Assembly (NCBI GenBank): GCA_902777335.1
Contig: CACYTF010000022.1
Span: forward strand, 1 to 44,043
Direction of reading: 5' to 3'
DNA: 44,043 nt
From: an uncultured Eubacteriales bacterium
GTDB taxonomy: Bacteria; Bacillota; Clostridia; Christensenellales; Aristaeellaceae
Under the pieces are notes generated by a model. It made no database searches. It was given only the letters and a program-made list of their open reading frames with translations, and was not told where the DNA came from. The position numbers and the translations under genes were made by a program. Positions within the stretch are counted from its first letter, which is position 1. Each line of letters begins with the position of its first letter. Positions 33,502 through 41,755 of the stretch are shown in pieces.

Positions 33502-34722
33502 ATGAACAAGACGATTCTCAAACAGTACGCCCGGCTGATCGCCGAGGCCGGCGCGAACGTGCAGAAGGGCCAGGAGGTGTTCATCACCGCCGGCCTGGAC
33601 CAGCCCGACTTCGTGGCCATGGTGGTGGACGCCTGCTACAAGCGGGGCGCGAGCCGCGTGGAGGTGGAGTGGTACCACCAGCCGCTGGAGAAACTGCACG
33701 TGCGGCACCAGTCGCTGAAGTGCCTGTCCGAGCTGACGGACTATCAGGAGGCCCGCTGGAAGCACTGGGTGGAGAAGCTGCCCTGCCGCATCTTCCTGGA
33801 TTCGGACGACCCGGATGGCCTGAAGGGCATCAACCAGAAGAAGCTGACCCTGGCCCGGCAGCGCAAGCTCCCGCTGATCAAGGGCTACCGCGACCAGATG
33901 GAGAACAAGCACCAGTGGTGCATCGCGGCGGTGCCCGGCGCGGCCTGGGCGAAGAAGCTGTTCCCGGACCTTTCCCGGCACCAGGCCGTCGAAAAACTGT
34001 GGGCGGCCATACTGGCCGCCAGCCGGGTGGACGGCGACCCCGTGGCCGCCTGGGCGGCGCACAACCGTTCGCTGGCCGAGCACTGCGCGCAGCTCAACGC
34101 GCTGGGCATCGACAAGCTCCACTACACCGCCTCCAACGGCACCGACCTGACCGTGGGCATGATCCCCGAGGCCGTGTTCAAGGGCGGCGGCGACACCACG
34201 CTCTCCGGCGTGTTCTTCAACCCCAACATCCCCACCGAGGAGTGCTTCATCTCCCCGATGCGCGGCGCGGCCGAGGGCGTCGTGTACGCCTCGAAGCCCC
34301 TGAGCTGCAATGGCCAGCTGATCGACCGGTTCTGGATACGCTTCCACGAGGGCAAGGCCGTGGAATGGCACGCCGACGTGAACAACGAGGCGCTGACCCA
34401 CATCATCACGATGGACGAGGGCAGCGCGTATCTGGGCGAGTGCGCGCTGGTGCCCTACGATTCCCCGATCCAAAACAGCGGCCTGCTGTTCTACAACACG
34501 CTGTTCGACGAGAACGCCGCCTGCCACCTGGCCCTGGGCATGGGCTTCGCCGACACCATACGCGGCTTTGAGAACATGACCCTCGACGAATGCCGGGCGC
34601 TGGGCGTCAACGATTCGATGATCCACGTGGACTTCATGATCGGCACCGCCGACCTCGCCATCGACGCCCTCACCCGCGACGGCCGGACCATGCCGGTATT
34701 CCGAAACGGGAACTGGGCGTAG
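33502..34722 (+). CDS. M29 family metallo-aminopeptidase
   Basis: This 406-residue cytosolic aminopeptidase of the AmpS/PepS type removes N-terminal residues from peptides using two metal ions. Family segments are LHYTASNGTDLTVG, NPNIPTEECFISP (metal Glu), ECALVPYDSPI, CHLALGMGFADT (metal His) and DSMIHVDFMIGT (metal His and Asp). Start ATG at 33502 has GACGGAGG upstream; the in-frame ATG at 33457 is within the promoter region and is rejected. It is followed by serS, which has its own promoter. It may complement the peptide importer in the window, though it lies far from it. Confidence 0.92.
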   Translation: MNKTILKQYARLIAEAGANVQKGQEVFITAGLDQPDFVAMVVDACYKRGASRVEVEWYHQPLEKLHVRHQSLKCLSELTDYQEARWKHWVEKLPCRIFLDSDDPDGLKGINQKKLTLARQRKLPLIKGYRDQMENKHQWCIAAVPGAAWAKKLFPDLSRHQAVEKLWAAILAASRVDGDPVAAWAAHNRSLAEHCAQLNALGIDKLHYTASNGTDLTVGMIPEAVFKGGGDTTLSGVFFNPNIPTEECFISPMRGAAEGVVYASKPLSCNGQLIDRFWIRFHEGKAVEWHADVNNEALTHIITMDEGSAYLGECALVPYDSPIQNSGLLFYNTLFDENAACHLALGMGFADTIRGFENMTLDECRALGVNDSMIHVDFMIGTADLAIDALTRDGRTMPVFRNGNWA

Positions 34723-34734
34723 GGAATTCTTTAC

Positions 34735-34763
34735 TTGCAATGCCCCGATAAAAGGCATATAAT
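34735..34763 (+). promoter_or_regulatory. Promoter of serS
   Basis: TTGCAA (34735-34740), a 17-bp spacer and a perfect TATAAT (34758-34763) lie 29 bp before serS. The leader is therefore only about 20 nt, too short for a T-box. Confidence 0.8.
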
Positions 34764-34792
34764 GAAGCCAATTCAAAGGAGGCTGTACCGAT

Positions 34793-36073
34793 ATGCTGGA
34801 CATCAATCTGATCCGTACCAACCCCGATTTGGTGCGCGAAAACATCCGCAAAAAGTTTCAGGACGAAAAGCTGGCGCTGGTGGACGAGGTGCTGGCGCTG
34901 GACAAGGCCAACCGCGAGGCCATCCAGCGGGCGGACTACCTGCGCTCCCAGCGCAACAAGATCAGCAAGCAGATCGGCGCGCTGATGGGCCAGGGCAAAA
35001 AGGACGAGGCCGAGGCCGCCAAGCAGCAGGTCAAGGACATGCAGGACGAGCTGGCCGCCATCGAGCAGAAGGAAACGGAGTACGCCGAGGAGATCCGCAA
35101 GCGCATGCTGGTGATCCCCCAGATCATCGACGACTCCGTGCCCATCGGCAGGGACGACAGCGAAAACGTGGAGAACGAGCGCTTCGGCGAGCCGGTGGTG
35201 CCCGCGTGGGAGGTCCCCTATCACGTGGACATCATGGAGCGGCTGAACGGCATCGACCTGGACGCCGCCCGGCGCACCAGCGGCAACGGCTTCTACTACC
35301 TGAAGGGCGACATCGCCCGGCTGCACAGCGCGATCCTCAGCTACGCCCGCGACTTCATGATCGACCACGGCTTCACCTACTACGTGCCGCCGTTCATGAT
35401 CCACGGCAACGTGGTCACCGGCGTGATGAGCTTCGCCGAGATGGAAAACATGATGTACAAGATCGAGGGCGAAGACCTGTACCTGATCGGCACCAGCGAG
35501 CACAGCATGATCGGCAAGTTCATCGACCAGATGCTGGATGAGAGCGAGCTGCCCCAGACGCTGACCAGCTACTCCCCCTGCTTCCGCAAGGAGGTGGGCG
35601 CCCACGGCATCGAGGAGCGCGGCGTGTACCGCATCCACCAGTTCGAGAAGCAGGAGATGGTCGTGGTCTGCAAGCCCGAGGACAGCATGAAGTGGTACAA
35701 CCGCATGTGGCAGCTGACCGTGGAGTTCTTCCGCAGCATGGACATCCCGGTGCGCACGCTGGAGTGCTGCTCCGGCGACCTGGCCGACCTGAAGGTGAAG
35801 AGCTGCGACGTGGAGGCCTGGAGCCCCCGCCAGCAGAAGTACTTCGAGGTGGGCAGCTGCTCCAACCTGGGCGACGCCCAGGCCCGGCGGCTGAAGATCC
35901 GCGTGAAGGGCGCGGACGGCAAGAAGTACCTGCCCCACACGCTGAACAACACCGTGGTGGCCCCGCCCCGCATGCTGATCGCGTTCCTGGAGAACAACCT
36001 GCAGGCCGACGGCAGCATCCGCATTCCCGAACCGCTCCGTCCGTATCTGGGCGGCAAGGTTCAGATCGGCTGA
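34793..36073 (+). CDS. serS: Seryl-tRNA synthetase (HTLNNT variant)
   Basis: This 426-residue class II synthetase charges tRNA-Ser. It has an N-terminal coiled-coil tRNA-binding arm (about 30-105), motif 2 CFRKEVGAHGIEERGVYRIH then QFEKQE, and motif 3 region HTLNNTVVAPPRMLIAFLEN. In the commonest bacterial form these read like HTLNGSGLA and EISSCSN; here the second reads FEVGSCSN. The DVEAWSPRQQKYFEV and HTLNNT forms recall, from memory, the subtype seen in some archaea and scattered bacteria. GGAGGCTGTACCGAT precedes the ATG. A strong terminator follows. No second serS copy is visible in the window. Confidence 0.95.
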   Translation: MLDINLIRTNPDLVRENIRKKFQDEKLALVDEVLALDKANREAIQRADYLRSQRNKISKQIGALMGQGKKDEAEAAKQQVKDMQDELAAIEQKETEYAEEIRKRMLVIPQIIDDSVPIGRDDSENVENERFGEPVVPAWEVPYHVDIMERLNGIDLDAARRTSGNGFYYLKGDIARLHSAILSYARDFMIDHGFTYYVPPFMIHGNVVTGVMSFAEMENMMYKIEGEDLYLIGTSEHSMIGKFIDQMLDESELPQTLTSYSPCFRKEVGAHGIEERGVYRIHQFEKQEMVVVCKPEDSMKWYNRMWQLTVEFFRSMDIPVRTLECCSGDLADLKVKSCDVEAWSPRQQKYFEVGSCSNLGDAQARRLKIRVKGADGKKYLPHTLNNTVVAPPRMLIAFLENNLQADGSIRIPEPLRPYLGGKVQIG

Positions 36074-36086
36074 CAACATCATCAGG

Positions 36087-36114
36087 GCCCCGGCTGACGC
36101 AGCCGGGGCTTTTT
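36087..36114 (+). terminator. Intrinsic terminator of serS
   Basis: GCCCCGGCTG (36087-36096) and CAGCCGGGGC (36100-36109) form a 10-bp GC-rich stem over ACG, followed by TTTTT. Confidence 0.95.
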
Positions 36115-36214
36115 CATGGGTTTTTCGATATTGACTTCATTTCTCATTTGTTGTCATGGTTTTCACATTATTAAGCATGGCGCATGTTGTAAACCTGTTT
36201 TTTGGAAAAGAATA

Positions 36215-36243
36215 TGGACTTTTTGCACCACTTGTGCTATAAT
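36215..36243 (+). promoter_or_regulatory. Promoter of the second CUT1 importer
   Basis: TGGACT (36215-36220), a 17-bp spacer and a perfect TATAAT (36238-36243) predict a start near 36250 and a leader of about 158 nt. The stretch 36115-36210 is AT-rich and shows nothing else. Confidence 0.7.
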
Positions 36244-36246
36244 CCT

Positions 36247-36382
36247 GTCAGCAAAGCTGACGAAGATTTTGATTTGTCATTTCGTTTACGCGGAATCGGA
36301 CGCAACAACTAAGCGGTGTGCCCCGCCCCGAAGCGCATCGGGCGCGCCCGGCATTCTCGGATTTTTAACTGCTGTGGCAGTT
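36247..36382 (+). promoter_or_regulatory. Structured 5' leader with stem-loops
   Basis: The leader contains GTCAGC-AAA-GCTGAC (36247-36261), a GC-rich pairing CCCGA/TCGGG around 36331-36347, and AACTGC-TGTG-GCAGTT (36367-36382) flanked by T and A runs and ending 25 nt before the start codon. I do not recognise a known riboswitch. The first hairpin lies at the expected transcription start and could instead be a DNA operator. Confidence 0.4.
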
Positions 36383-36407
36383 GAAAAAATAAAAGGAGGC
36401 TTTAGGT

Positions 36408-37739
36408 ATGAAGAAGATTCTGGTTCTGATGCTGGCCCTGATGCTGGTCGTCTCCTCCATGGCGGCTCTGGCGGAAATCCCCGAGCTGACCAAGGAGCCC
36501 CTTGAGATCCTGCTGTGGGATATCGCGACGGAGGGCGTGGGCCGCACGGCTCAGGAAGACGCCGTCGCGCGCTTCATGGCGGACTATCCGAACATTCACG
36601 TGACTCAGGTTCACAAGCAGAATGACACCTACAAGCAGGATCTGCAGATCGGCTTCTCGGCCAAGGAAGGCCAGCCCGATATGTACATCCACTGGGGCGG
36701 CGGCCCCATGGCCGAATACTACAAGTCCGGCTGCGCGAACGACATCACCGAGCTGTGGAACACCTACGATCATCCGGACTTCATCGACGCCGCCGTGGCG
36801 CAGTCCACCTATGACGGCAAGGTCCTGGCGATCCCGTTCGGCGGCCTGTCCGGCTGCGACATCTTCTACAACAAGGCCATCTTCGAAGAGGTTGGCATCG
36901 AAGTGCCCCAGACCATCGCTGAGCTGGAAGCGGCCTGCGACAAGCTGCTGGAGGCGGGCTATGTGCCCTTCTCGCTGGCGAACCTGCCCCGCTGGACCGG
37001 CTCCATGTACTACATGTACCTGGTGGCCCGTCATTCCGGCAACGCCGAGTTCGACGCCGCCTATGACGGAACCGGCTCCTTCACCTCTCCCGCCTTCATC
37101 TATGCGGGCGAGAAGATCCAGGATTGGGTCAAGAAGGGCTACTTCAACGAGGGCTTCAACTCCATGGCGCCCGACAACAACGACGACCGCGCGCTGCTGA
37201 TCCAGGGCGTTGCCGCGATGATGCTGCACGGCTCCTGGCAGGTGGCCGGCATCAAGAACGACGACGAGGAGTTCTACAACGAGAACCTGGGCGTGTTCCG
37301 CTTCCCGGTGGACGAAGAAGCTGAGGCCGCGGGCGTTCCCCAGAACGTCGAGATCGGCACCGCCATCGGCAACGGCTTCTCCTTCAACTGCTGGCTCGAC
37401 GCCGACCACACCCAGGTCGACGAAGAGAAGCTGAAGGCCTGCTACGTGCTGGCCACCCAGTACTACAACGACGACACCTACAACGCCATCCAGGTCGAGG
37501 GCGGCAACACCCCCTCCATCAAGGGCTATGAGAATGTCGAAGATCCGAACAACAAGGTCGTCATCGACGTGTTCTTCGGCGCCTCCAACGTGCAGCTGTG
37601 GTACGACCAGTATCTGCCCGCTTCCGTCACCGAGGTCCACAAGGACATGATGGGCGAGCTGTTCGGCCTGAACAAGACCCCCGAGGAGGTCGGCCAGGCT
37701 CAGGACGAGGCGATGGCGGCTGCCCGCGCGGCGGAATAA
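36408..37739 (+). CDS. Carbohydrate ABC importer substrate-binding protein (SBP family 1)
   Basis: This 443-residue secreted binding protein has a signal peptide, MKKILVLMLALMLVVSSMAA, with a likely cleavage after ALA and no lipobox cysteine. The mature part contains LEILLWDIATEGVGRTAQED, a family 1 sugar-binding pattern, and FGGLSGCDIFYNKAIFEEVG typical of CUT1 proteins. AAAGGAGG precedes the ATG. It is followed by a stem-loop, two permeases and a GH120-like glycosidase, so the ligand may be a plant oligosaccharide (inference). Confidence 0.9.
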   Translation: MKKILVLMLALMLVVSSMAALAEIPELTKEPLEILLWDIATEGVGRTAQEDAVARFMADYPNIHVTQVHKQNDTYKQDLQIGFSAKEGQPDMYIHWGGGPMAEYYKSGCANDITELWNTYDHPDFIDAAVAQSTYDGKVLAIPFGGLSGCDIFYNKAIFEEVGIEVPQTIAELEAACDKLLEAGYVPFSLANLPRWTGSMYYMYLVARHSGNAEFDAAYDGTGSFTSPAFIYAGEKIQDWVKKGYFNEGFNSMAPDNNDDRALLIQGVAAMMLHGSWQVAGIKNDDEEFYNENLGVFRFPVDEEAEAAGVPQNVEIGTAIGNGFSFNCWLDADHTQVDEEKLKACYVLATQYYNDDTYNAIQVEGGNTPSIKGYENVEDPNNKVVIDVFFGASNVQLWYDQYLPASVTEVHKDMMGELFGLNKTPEEVGQAQDEAMAAARAAE

Positions 37740-37764
37740 TCCGCATCGCTCCAACCCGAACGGG

Positions 37765-37792
37765 ATACCCGCAGGAATCATCCTGCGGGTAT
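37765..37792 (+). promoter_or_regulatory. Intercistronic stem-loop after the binding-protein gene
   Basis: Perfect 12-bp arms ATACCCGCAGGA and TCCTGCGGGTAT over ATCA lie 25 bp after the stop. The sequence after it, TCCTTG, is a poor T tract. It is a likely mRNA stabiliser or leaky terminator between binding protein and permeases. Confidence 0.65.
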
Positions 37793-37844
37793 TCCTTGAT
37801 ACGGGTGACGGAACCTGACACGCTCCCCAAAGGAGGCAAAAGGC

Positions 37845-38753
37845 ATGGCCAAAATACAAAGCATGGCAAAGCGGGAGGCGCGGAGCACGCGGATCGCGGC
37901 GACCGTCTTTCTCTTCCCCGCCGTCGCGTTGCTGCTCGTCTTCATGGTCTATCCGATCTTTGACACGTTCCGGATCAGCGGCCTGAAATGGAACGGCTTC
38001 TACACGGCGGAGAAGATCAACGTGGGCTTTCAGAACTGGGTCGATCTGTTCCACGACGAGCTGTTCTGGAATTCCTTCCTGCACAACGTGATCCTGATGG
38101 TGTGCTCCATACTCATTCAGATCCCGCTGGGCATGGCGCTGGCCACCTTCCTGGACGCCGGCGGCCGAAAATTCAACATCTTCAAGATCCTCTGGTTCCT
38201 GCCCTACCTGATGAGCTCCGTGGCCGTCGGCTTCCTGTTCTACTACCTGCTGGCGACCAACGGCGGCCTGATCTCGGGCGTCGCCTCCCTGATCAACGGG
38301 AAGCGGTCGCTGGTGGACCTGCTGGGCAAATCGCCCCACGCGCTGTACGCGGTCATCGGGGTCGTCGCCTGGCAGTACACGCCGTTCTACATGGTGTACT
38401 TCATCGCGGGCTATTCCAACATCGATACCTCCCTGTATGAGGCGGCGGTCATCGACGGCGCCAACCGCAGGCAGTACATCTTCAAAGTGGCGATCCCCCT
38501 CCTGGGGCCGATCTTCAAGACGGCCTGCACGATGTCGCTGATCGGCTCCCTGAAATACTTCGACCTGATCTGGAACATGACCCAGGGCGGGCCGAACCAC
38601 GGCACGGAGCTGATGGCCACGTATATGTACAAGACGTCCTTCCAGAAATTCAACATGGGCTACGGCTCGGCCATCGCGGGCGGCATGTTCATACTGATCA
38701 CCGTGATCGCGCTGTTGTTCACGAAGGTCTTCGTCGTGAAGGAGGATTACTGA
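37845..38753 (+). CDS. Carbohydrate ABC permease (MalF type)
   Basis: This 302-residue CUT1 permease has about six TM helices, the first at about 18-38. Family segments are FKILWFLPYLMSSVAVGFLF, the EAA loop SLYEAAVIDGANRRQYIFKV and MTQGGPNHGTELMATYMYK. The ribosome site AAAGGAGG precedes the ATG. It ends 1 bp before the second permease gene. No ATPase gene is encoded nearby, as is usual where a shared MsmX/UgpC-type ATPase serves several importers. Confidence 0.93.
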   Translation: MAKIQSMAKREARSTRIAATVFLFPAVALLLVFMVYPIFDTFRISGLKWNGFYTAEKINVGFQNWVDLFHDELFWNSFLHNVILMVCSILIQIPLGMALATFLDAGGRKFNIFKILWFLPYLMSSVAVGFLFYYLLATNGGLISGVASLINGKRSLVDLLGKSPHALYAVIGVVAWQYTPFYMVYFIAGYSNIDTSLYEAAVIDGANRRQYIFKVAIPLLGPIFKTACTMSLIGSLKYFDLIWNMTQGGPNHGTELMATYMYKTSFQKFNMGYGSAIAGGMFILITVIALLFTKVFVVKEDY

Positions 38754-38754
38754 T

Positions 38755-39627
38755 ATGGACAAGCAGGACAACATCTGGGCCATCGACGCCCAGCATGAAA
38801 AGGTGAAGAGCCGCATGGCCTGGACGGCCGCGATATTTCTCGCGTGCGTCTGGGTGGTCGTGACGGTGGGGCCGTTCGTGTTCATGGTGCTGAACTCCTT
38901 CCGCGACAAGAAGATGATGGGCCGCCAGGGCGTGCTGCATCTGCCGGACCCCTGGTACTTCCAGAACTACCCGGACGTGATCACCAACGGCTTCTTCGGC
39001 TACTTCTTCCGCTCCGTGATCATCGTGAGCATCTCCCTGGTGCTGATGCTGATCATCACCGCGTGCGCCTCGTACCCGCTGGCCCGCATGAAGTTCAAGC
39101 TCCGCGGCCTCCTGTACGCGGGCATCGTGGCCATGATGTCGGTGCCCATGCACGTGACGCTGATCCCGGTCTACCAGATGACCAACAGCATGGGCCTGAT
39201 CAACAACCTGTTCTCGCTGCTGGGCCCCTACGTCGCCTTCGCGCTGCCCATGTCCGTGTTCATACTGACGGGCTTCATGATGACGATCCCCCACGAGATC
39301 GAGGAAGCGGCGGTCATCGACGGCTGCAACAAGTACAGCATGTTCTTCCGGATCATACTGCCGCTGTCCAAGGCCGGCATCTCCACGCTGGCGATCTACA
39401 ACGTCGTCGGCATGTGGAACGAGTTCGCCTTCGCGAACACCTTCCTGAACGACATCAAGGTAAAGACGCTCCCGCTGGCGCTGGGCGCGTTCAAGGGAGA
39501 GCATTCCCAGGATACGCCGCTGATCCTGACAGTGCTGACGCTGTCGGCGCTGCCCACGGTCATACTCTTCATCGTGTTCCAGGACAAGCTGGTCAAGGGC
39601 ATGATGGCCGGCGCCGTAAAGGGATAA
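38755..39627 (+). CDS. Carbohydrate ABC permease (MalG type)
   Basis: This 290-residue CUT1 permease of normal length has an N-terminal cytoplasmic segment, then about six TM helices. It has the EAA loop EIEEAAVIDGCNKYSMFFRI and the family C-terminus LVKGMMAGAVKG. The ribosome site AAGGAGG lies inside the end of the upstream gene, so translation is coupled. Unlike the MalG-type permease at 25333, it has no extra N-terminal helices. Confidence 0.93.
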   Translation: MDKQDNIWAIDAQHEKVKSRMAWTAAIFLACVWVVVTVGPFVFMVLNSFRDKKMMGRQGVLHLPDPWYFQNYPDVITNGFFGYFFRSVIIVSISLVLMLIITACASYPLARMKFKLRGLLYAGIVAMMSVPMHVTLIPVYQMTNSMGLINNLFSLLGPYVAFALPMSVFILTGFMMTIPHEIEEAAVIDGCNKYSMFFRIILPLSKAGISTLAIYNVVGMWNEFAFANTFLNDIKVKTLPLALGAFKGEHSQDTPLILTVLTLSALPTVILFIVFQDKLVKGMMAGAVKG

Positions 39628-39700
39628 CGCATCCGCCGACCGGTTTTCACACCAAACGCCACACCCCCATCCAACCCAAATGCAAGGAGGTAGACCCCGC

Positions 39701-41692
39701 ATGATTCTTTACGTCAACGCCAACGCACCCCGGGAGGGCAACGGCCTGAAGGAGACGCCCTTCCGCCACATCGACGACGCGGCCCGCGTGGCCGTGGCCG
39801 GCGACGAGGTCCTCGTCGCGCCCGGCATTTACCGGGAAAAGGTGACGCCGCGCAACCCGGGCCGCCCGGACGCGCGCATCGTCTATCGCTCTGAAGTGCC
39901 CCTCGGCGCGGTGATCACCGGCGCGGAGGAACTGACCGGCTGGACGCGCCACGAGGGCGGCGTCTGGGTGAACCGCGTAAACAACGGCGTGTTCGGCGCG
40001 TACAACCCCTACACCACGCGGGTGTGCGGCGACTGGTACTTCGCCCCCGACATCCGCCACACCGGCGCGATCTTCCTGAACGACGCCATGATGTACGAGT
40101 GCAACTCCATCGAGGCGTGCCTGGCGGCGGAGCCGGACCCCGGCGCGTGGAACGCCGAGGCCTCCACCTGGAAGTGGTACACCGAGCAGGACGGCGACGA
40201 GACCGTGCTGTACGCCAACTTCCACGACCTGGACCCCAACGCCCAGAAGGTGGAGATCCTGGTGCGCCGCAACTGCTTCATGCCGGACGAGAACGGCATC
40301 GGCTACATCACCGTGTCGGGCTTTGACATCAACAAGGCCGCCACCACCTGGGCCCCGCCCGCCGCCTATCAGGACGGCATGATCGGCCCCCACTGGTCGA
40401 AGGGCTGGATCATCGAGGACTGCCACATCTGGGGCAGTAAGTGCTGCGGCATCAGCCTGGGCAAATACCGCGACCCGGAAAACGACATGTACTTCTACAC
40501 CAGGCACGTGAAGTCCCCCACCCAGATGGAGCGCGACGCCGTGTGCCGCGGCCAGTATCACGGCTGGCTGAAGGAGAACGTGGGCAGCCACATCGTGCGG
40601 CGCTGCGAGGTGGATCACTGCGAGCAGACCGGCATCGTGGGCCGCATGGGCGGCGTGTTCTCCACCATCGAGGACTGCCACATCCACGACGTGTGCACCA
40701 GCACCCAGTTGGGCGGCGCGGAGACCGCCGGCATCAAGCTGCACGCGGCCATCGACGTGACCATCCGCCGCAACCACATCCACAACTGCATCATGGGCGT
40801 CTGGCTGGACTGGCAGGCCCAGGGCGCCCGCGTCAGCCAGAACCTGATGCACGACAACTACAGGCCCGCCGGCATTCCGCAGGCCATGGGCACGATGTTC
40901 AACTGCGACGTGTTCATCGAGGTGGGCCACGGCCCGACGCTGATCGACAACAACCTGCTGCTGTCGAAGGTCTCGGTCACCATTCCCAGCGAGGGCATCG
41001 CCTGCGTGCACAACCTGATGTGCGGCGCCTTCGGCCTGATCAACAGCGGCGTGGACAGCGTGGTCAACGGCCAGCGCGAGCCCCGCTACACCCCCTACCA
41101 CATCCGCCACCGCACCGAGGTCGCGGGCTTCATGACGATACTGCACGGCGACGACCGCATCTACAACAACATCTTCGTGCAGAAGTGGCCCGTCACCGAC
41201 GCCTCCATCGGCCCGGATTCCGCCGACCACCAGGCCGTGGGCACCGCGCCGTTTGACATCTTCCCGTCCTACGAGGCGTGGGTGGCGCCCTTCCAGCTGG
41301 ACAAGGAGGACCCGAACATGGGCGAGCTGGCCAAGGCCCACTTCGGCCACCTGCCCGTGTGGGTGGACGGCAACGCCTACTTCAACGGCGCCACCGTCAG
41401 CAAGCACGAGAAGCACGGCTTTGTTTCGGCGGACGGCAAGGCGACGGTGGAGCTGTCCGAAAAGGACGGCAAGTGGACGCTGAAGACCAATCTGTTCGAG
41501 CTGATCAAGGACTTCAGCGACGGCATCATCACCACCGAAACGCTGGGCCTGGCCTTCGAACCGGAGCAGCGCTTCGAGAACCCCGACGGCACCGCCATCA
41601 CCTTCGACCGGGATTTCTTCGGCGCGCACCGCGGCCTGACCGCCCTGCCCGGGCCCTTCGCCGAAGCCGCGAAGAAATACCAGGTTCGATAA
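39701..41692 (+). CDS. Right-handed beta-helix glycosidase, GH120-like
   Basis: This 663-residue protein starts MILYVNANAPREGNGLKETP, with a DUF1565-like entry strand, and then builds a parallel beta-helix. GVWLDWQAQGARVSQNLMHD (Asp370) and FIEVGHGPTLIDNN (Glu407) resemble the catalytic Asp and Glu regions of GH120 beta-xylosidases. The spacing between them is about 14 residues longer than I recall for the characterised enzyme. No signal peptide is present, so a cytoplasmic role on imported oligosaccharides is likely. ATG at 39701 has AAGGAGG ahead. It follows the importer by 73 bp. Other beta-helix uronan-active families remain possible. Confidence 0.72.
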   Translation: MILYVNANAPREGNGLKETPFRHIDDAARVAVAGDEVLVAPGIYREKVTPRNPGRPDARIVYRSEVPLGAVITGAEELTGWTRHEGGVWVNRVNNGVFGAYNPYTTRVCGDWYFAPDIRHTGAIFLNDAMMYECNSIEACLAAEPDPGAWNAEASTWKWYTEQDGDETVLYANFHDLDPNAQKVEILVRRNCFMPDENGIGYITVSGFDINKAATTWAPPAAYQDGMIGPHWSKGWIIEDCHIWGSKCCGISLGKYRDPENDMYFYTRHVKSPTQMERDAVCRGQYHGWLKENVGSHIVRRCEVDHCEQTGIVGRMGGVFSTIEDCHIHDVCTSTQLGGAETAGIKLHAAIDVTIRRNHIHNCIMGVWLDWQAQGARVSQNLMHDNYRPAGIPQAMGTMFNCDVFIEVGHGPTLIDNNLLLSKVSVTIPSEGIACVHNLMCGAFGLINSGVDSVVNGQREPRYTPYHIRHRTEVAGFMTILHGDDRIYNNIFVQKWPVTDASIGPDSADHQAVGTAPFDIFPSYEAWVAPFQLDKEDPNMGELAKAHFGHLPVWVDGNAYFNGATVSKHEKHGFVSADGKATVELSEKDGKWTLKTNLFELIKDFSDGIITTETLGLAFEPEQRFENPDGTAITFDRDFFGAHRGLTALPGPFAEAAKKYQVR

Positions 41693-41699
41693 CCACCGT

Positions 41700-41722
41700 G
41701 ACCACCGGCCCAGCCGGTGGTC
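41700..41722 (+). terminator. Stem-loop after the beta-helix gene (weak terminator)
   Basis: GACCACCGGC and GCCGGTGGTC form a perfect 10-bp stem over CCA, followed by ATTTATGG, so termination would be leaky. The next gene starts 33 bp later without an obvious promoter. Confidence 0.55.
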
Positions 41723-41755
41723 ATTTATGGAGTATACATTCTTGGAGGAAACAAC

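Noticed and set aside
34723..34792. T-box leader for serS
   Set aside because: The promoter leaves a leader of only about 20 nt, and no T-box sequence or antiterminator is present.
36247..36382. Known riboswitch upstream of the second sugar-binding protein
   Set aside because: The visible stem-loops do not match any riboswitch consensus I can recognise, so it is kept only as an uncharacterised structured leader.
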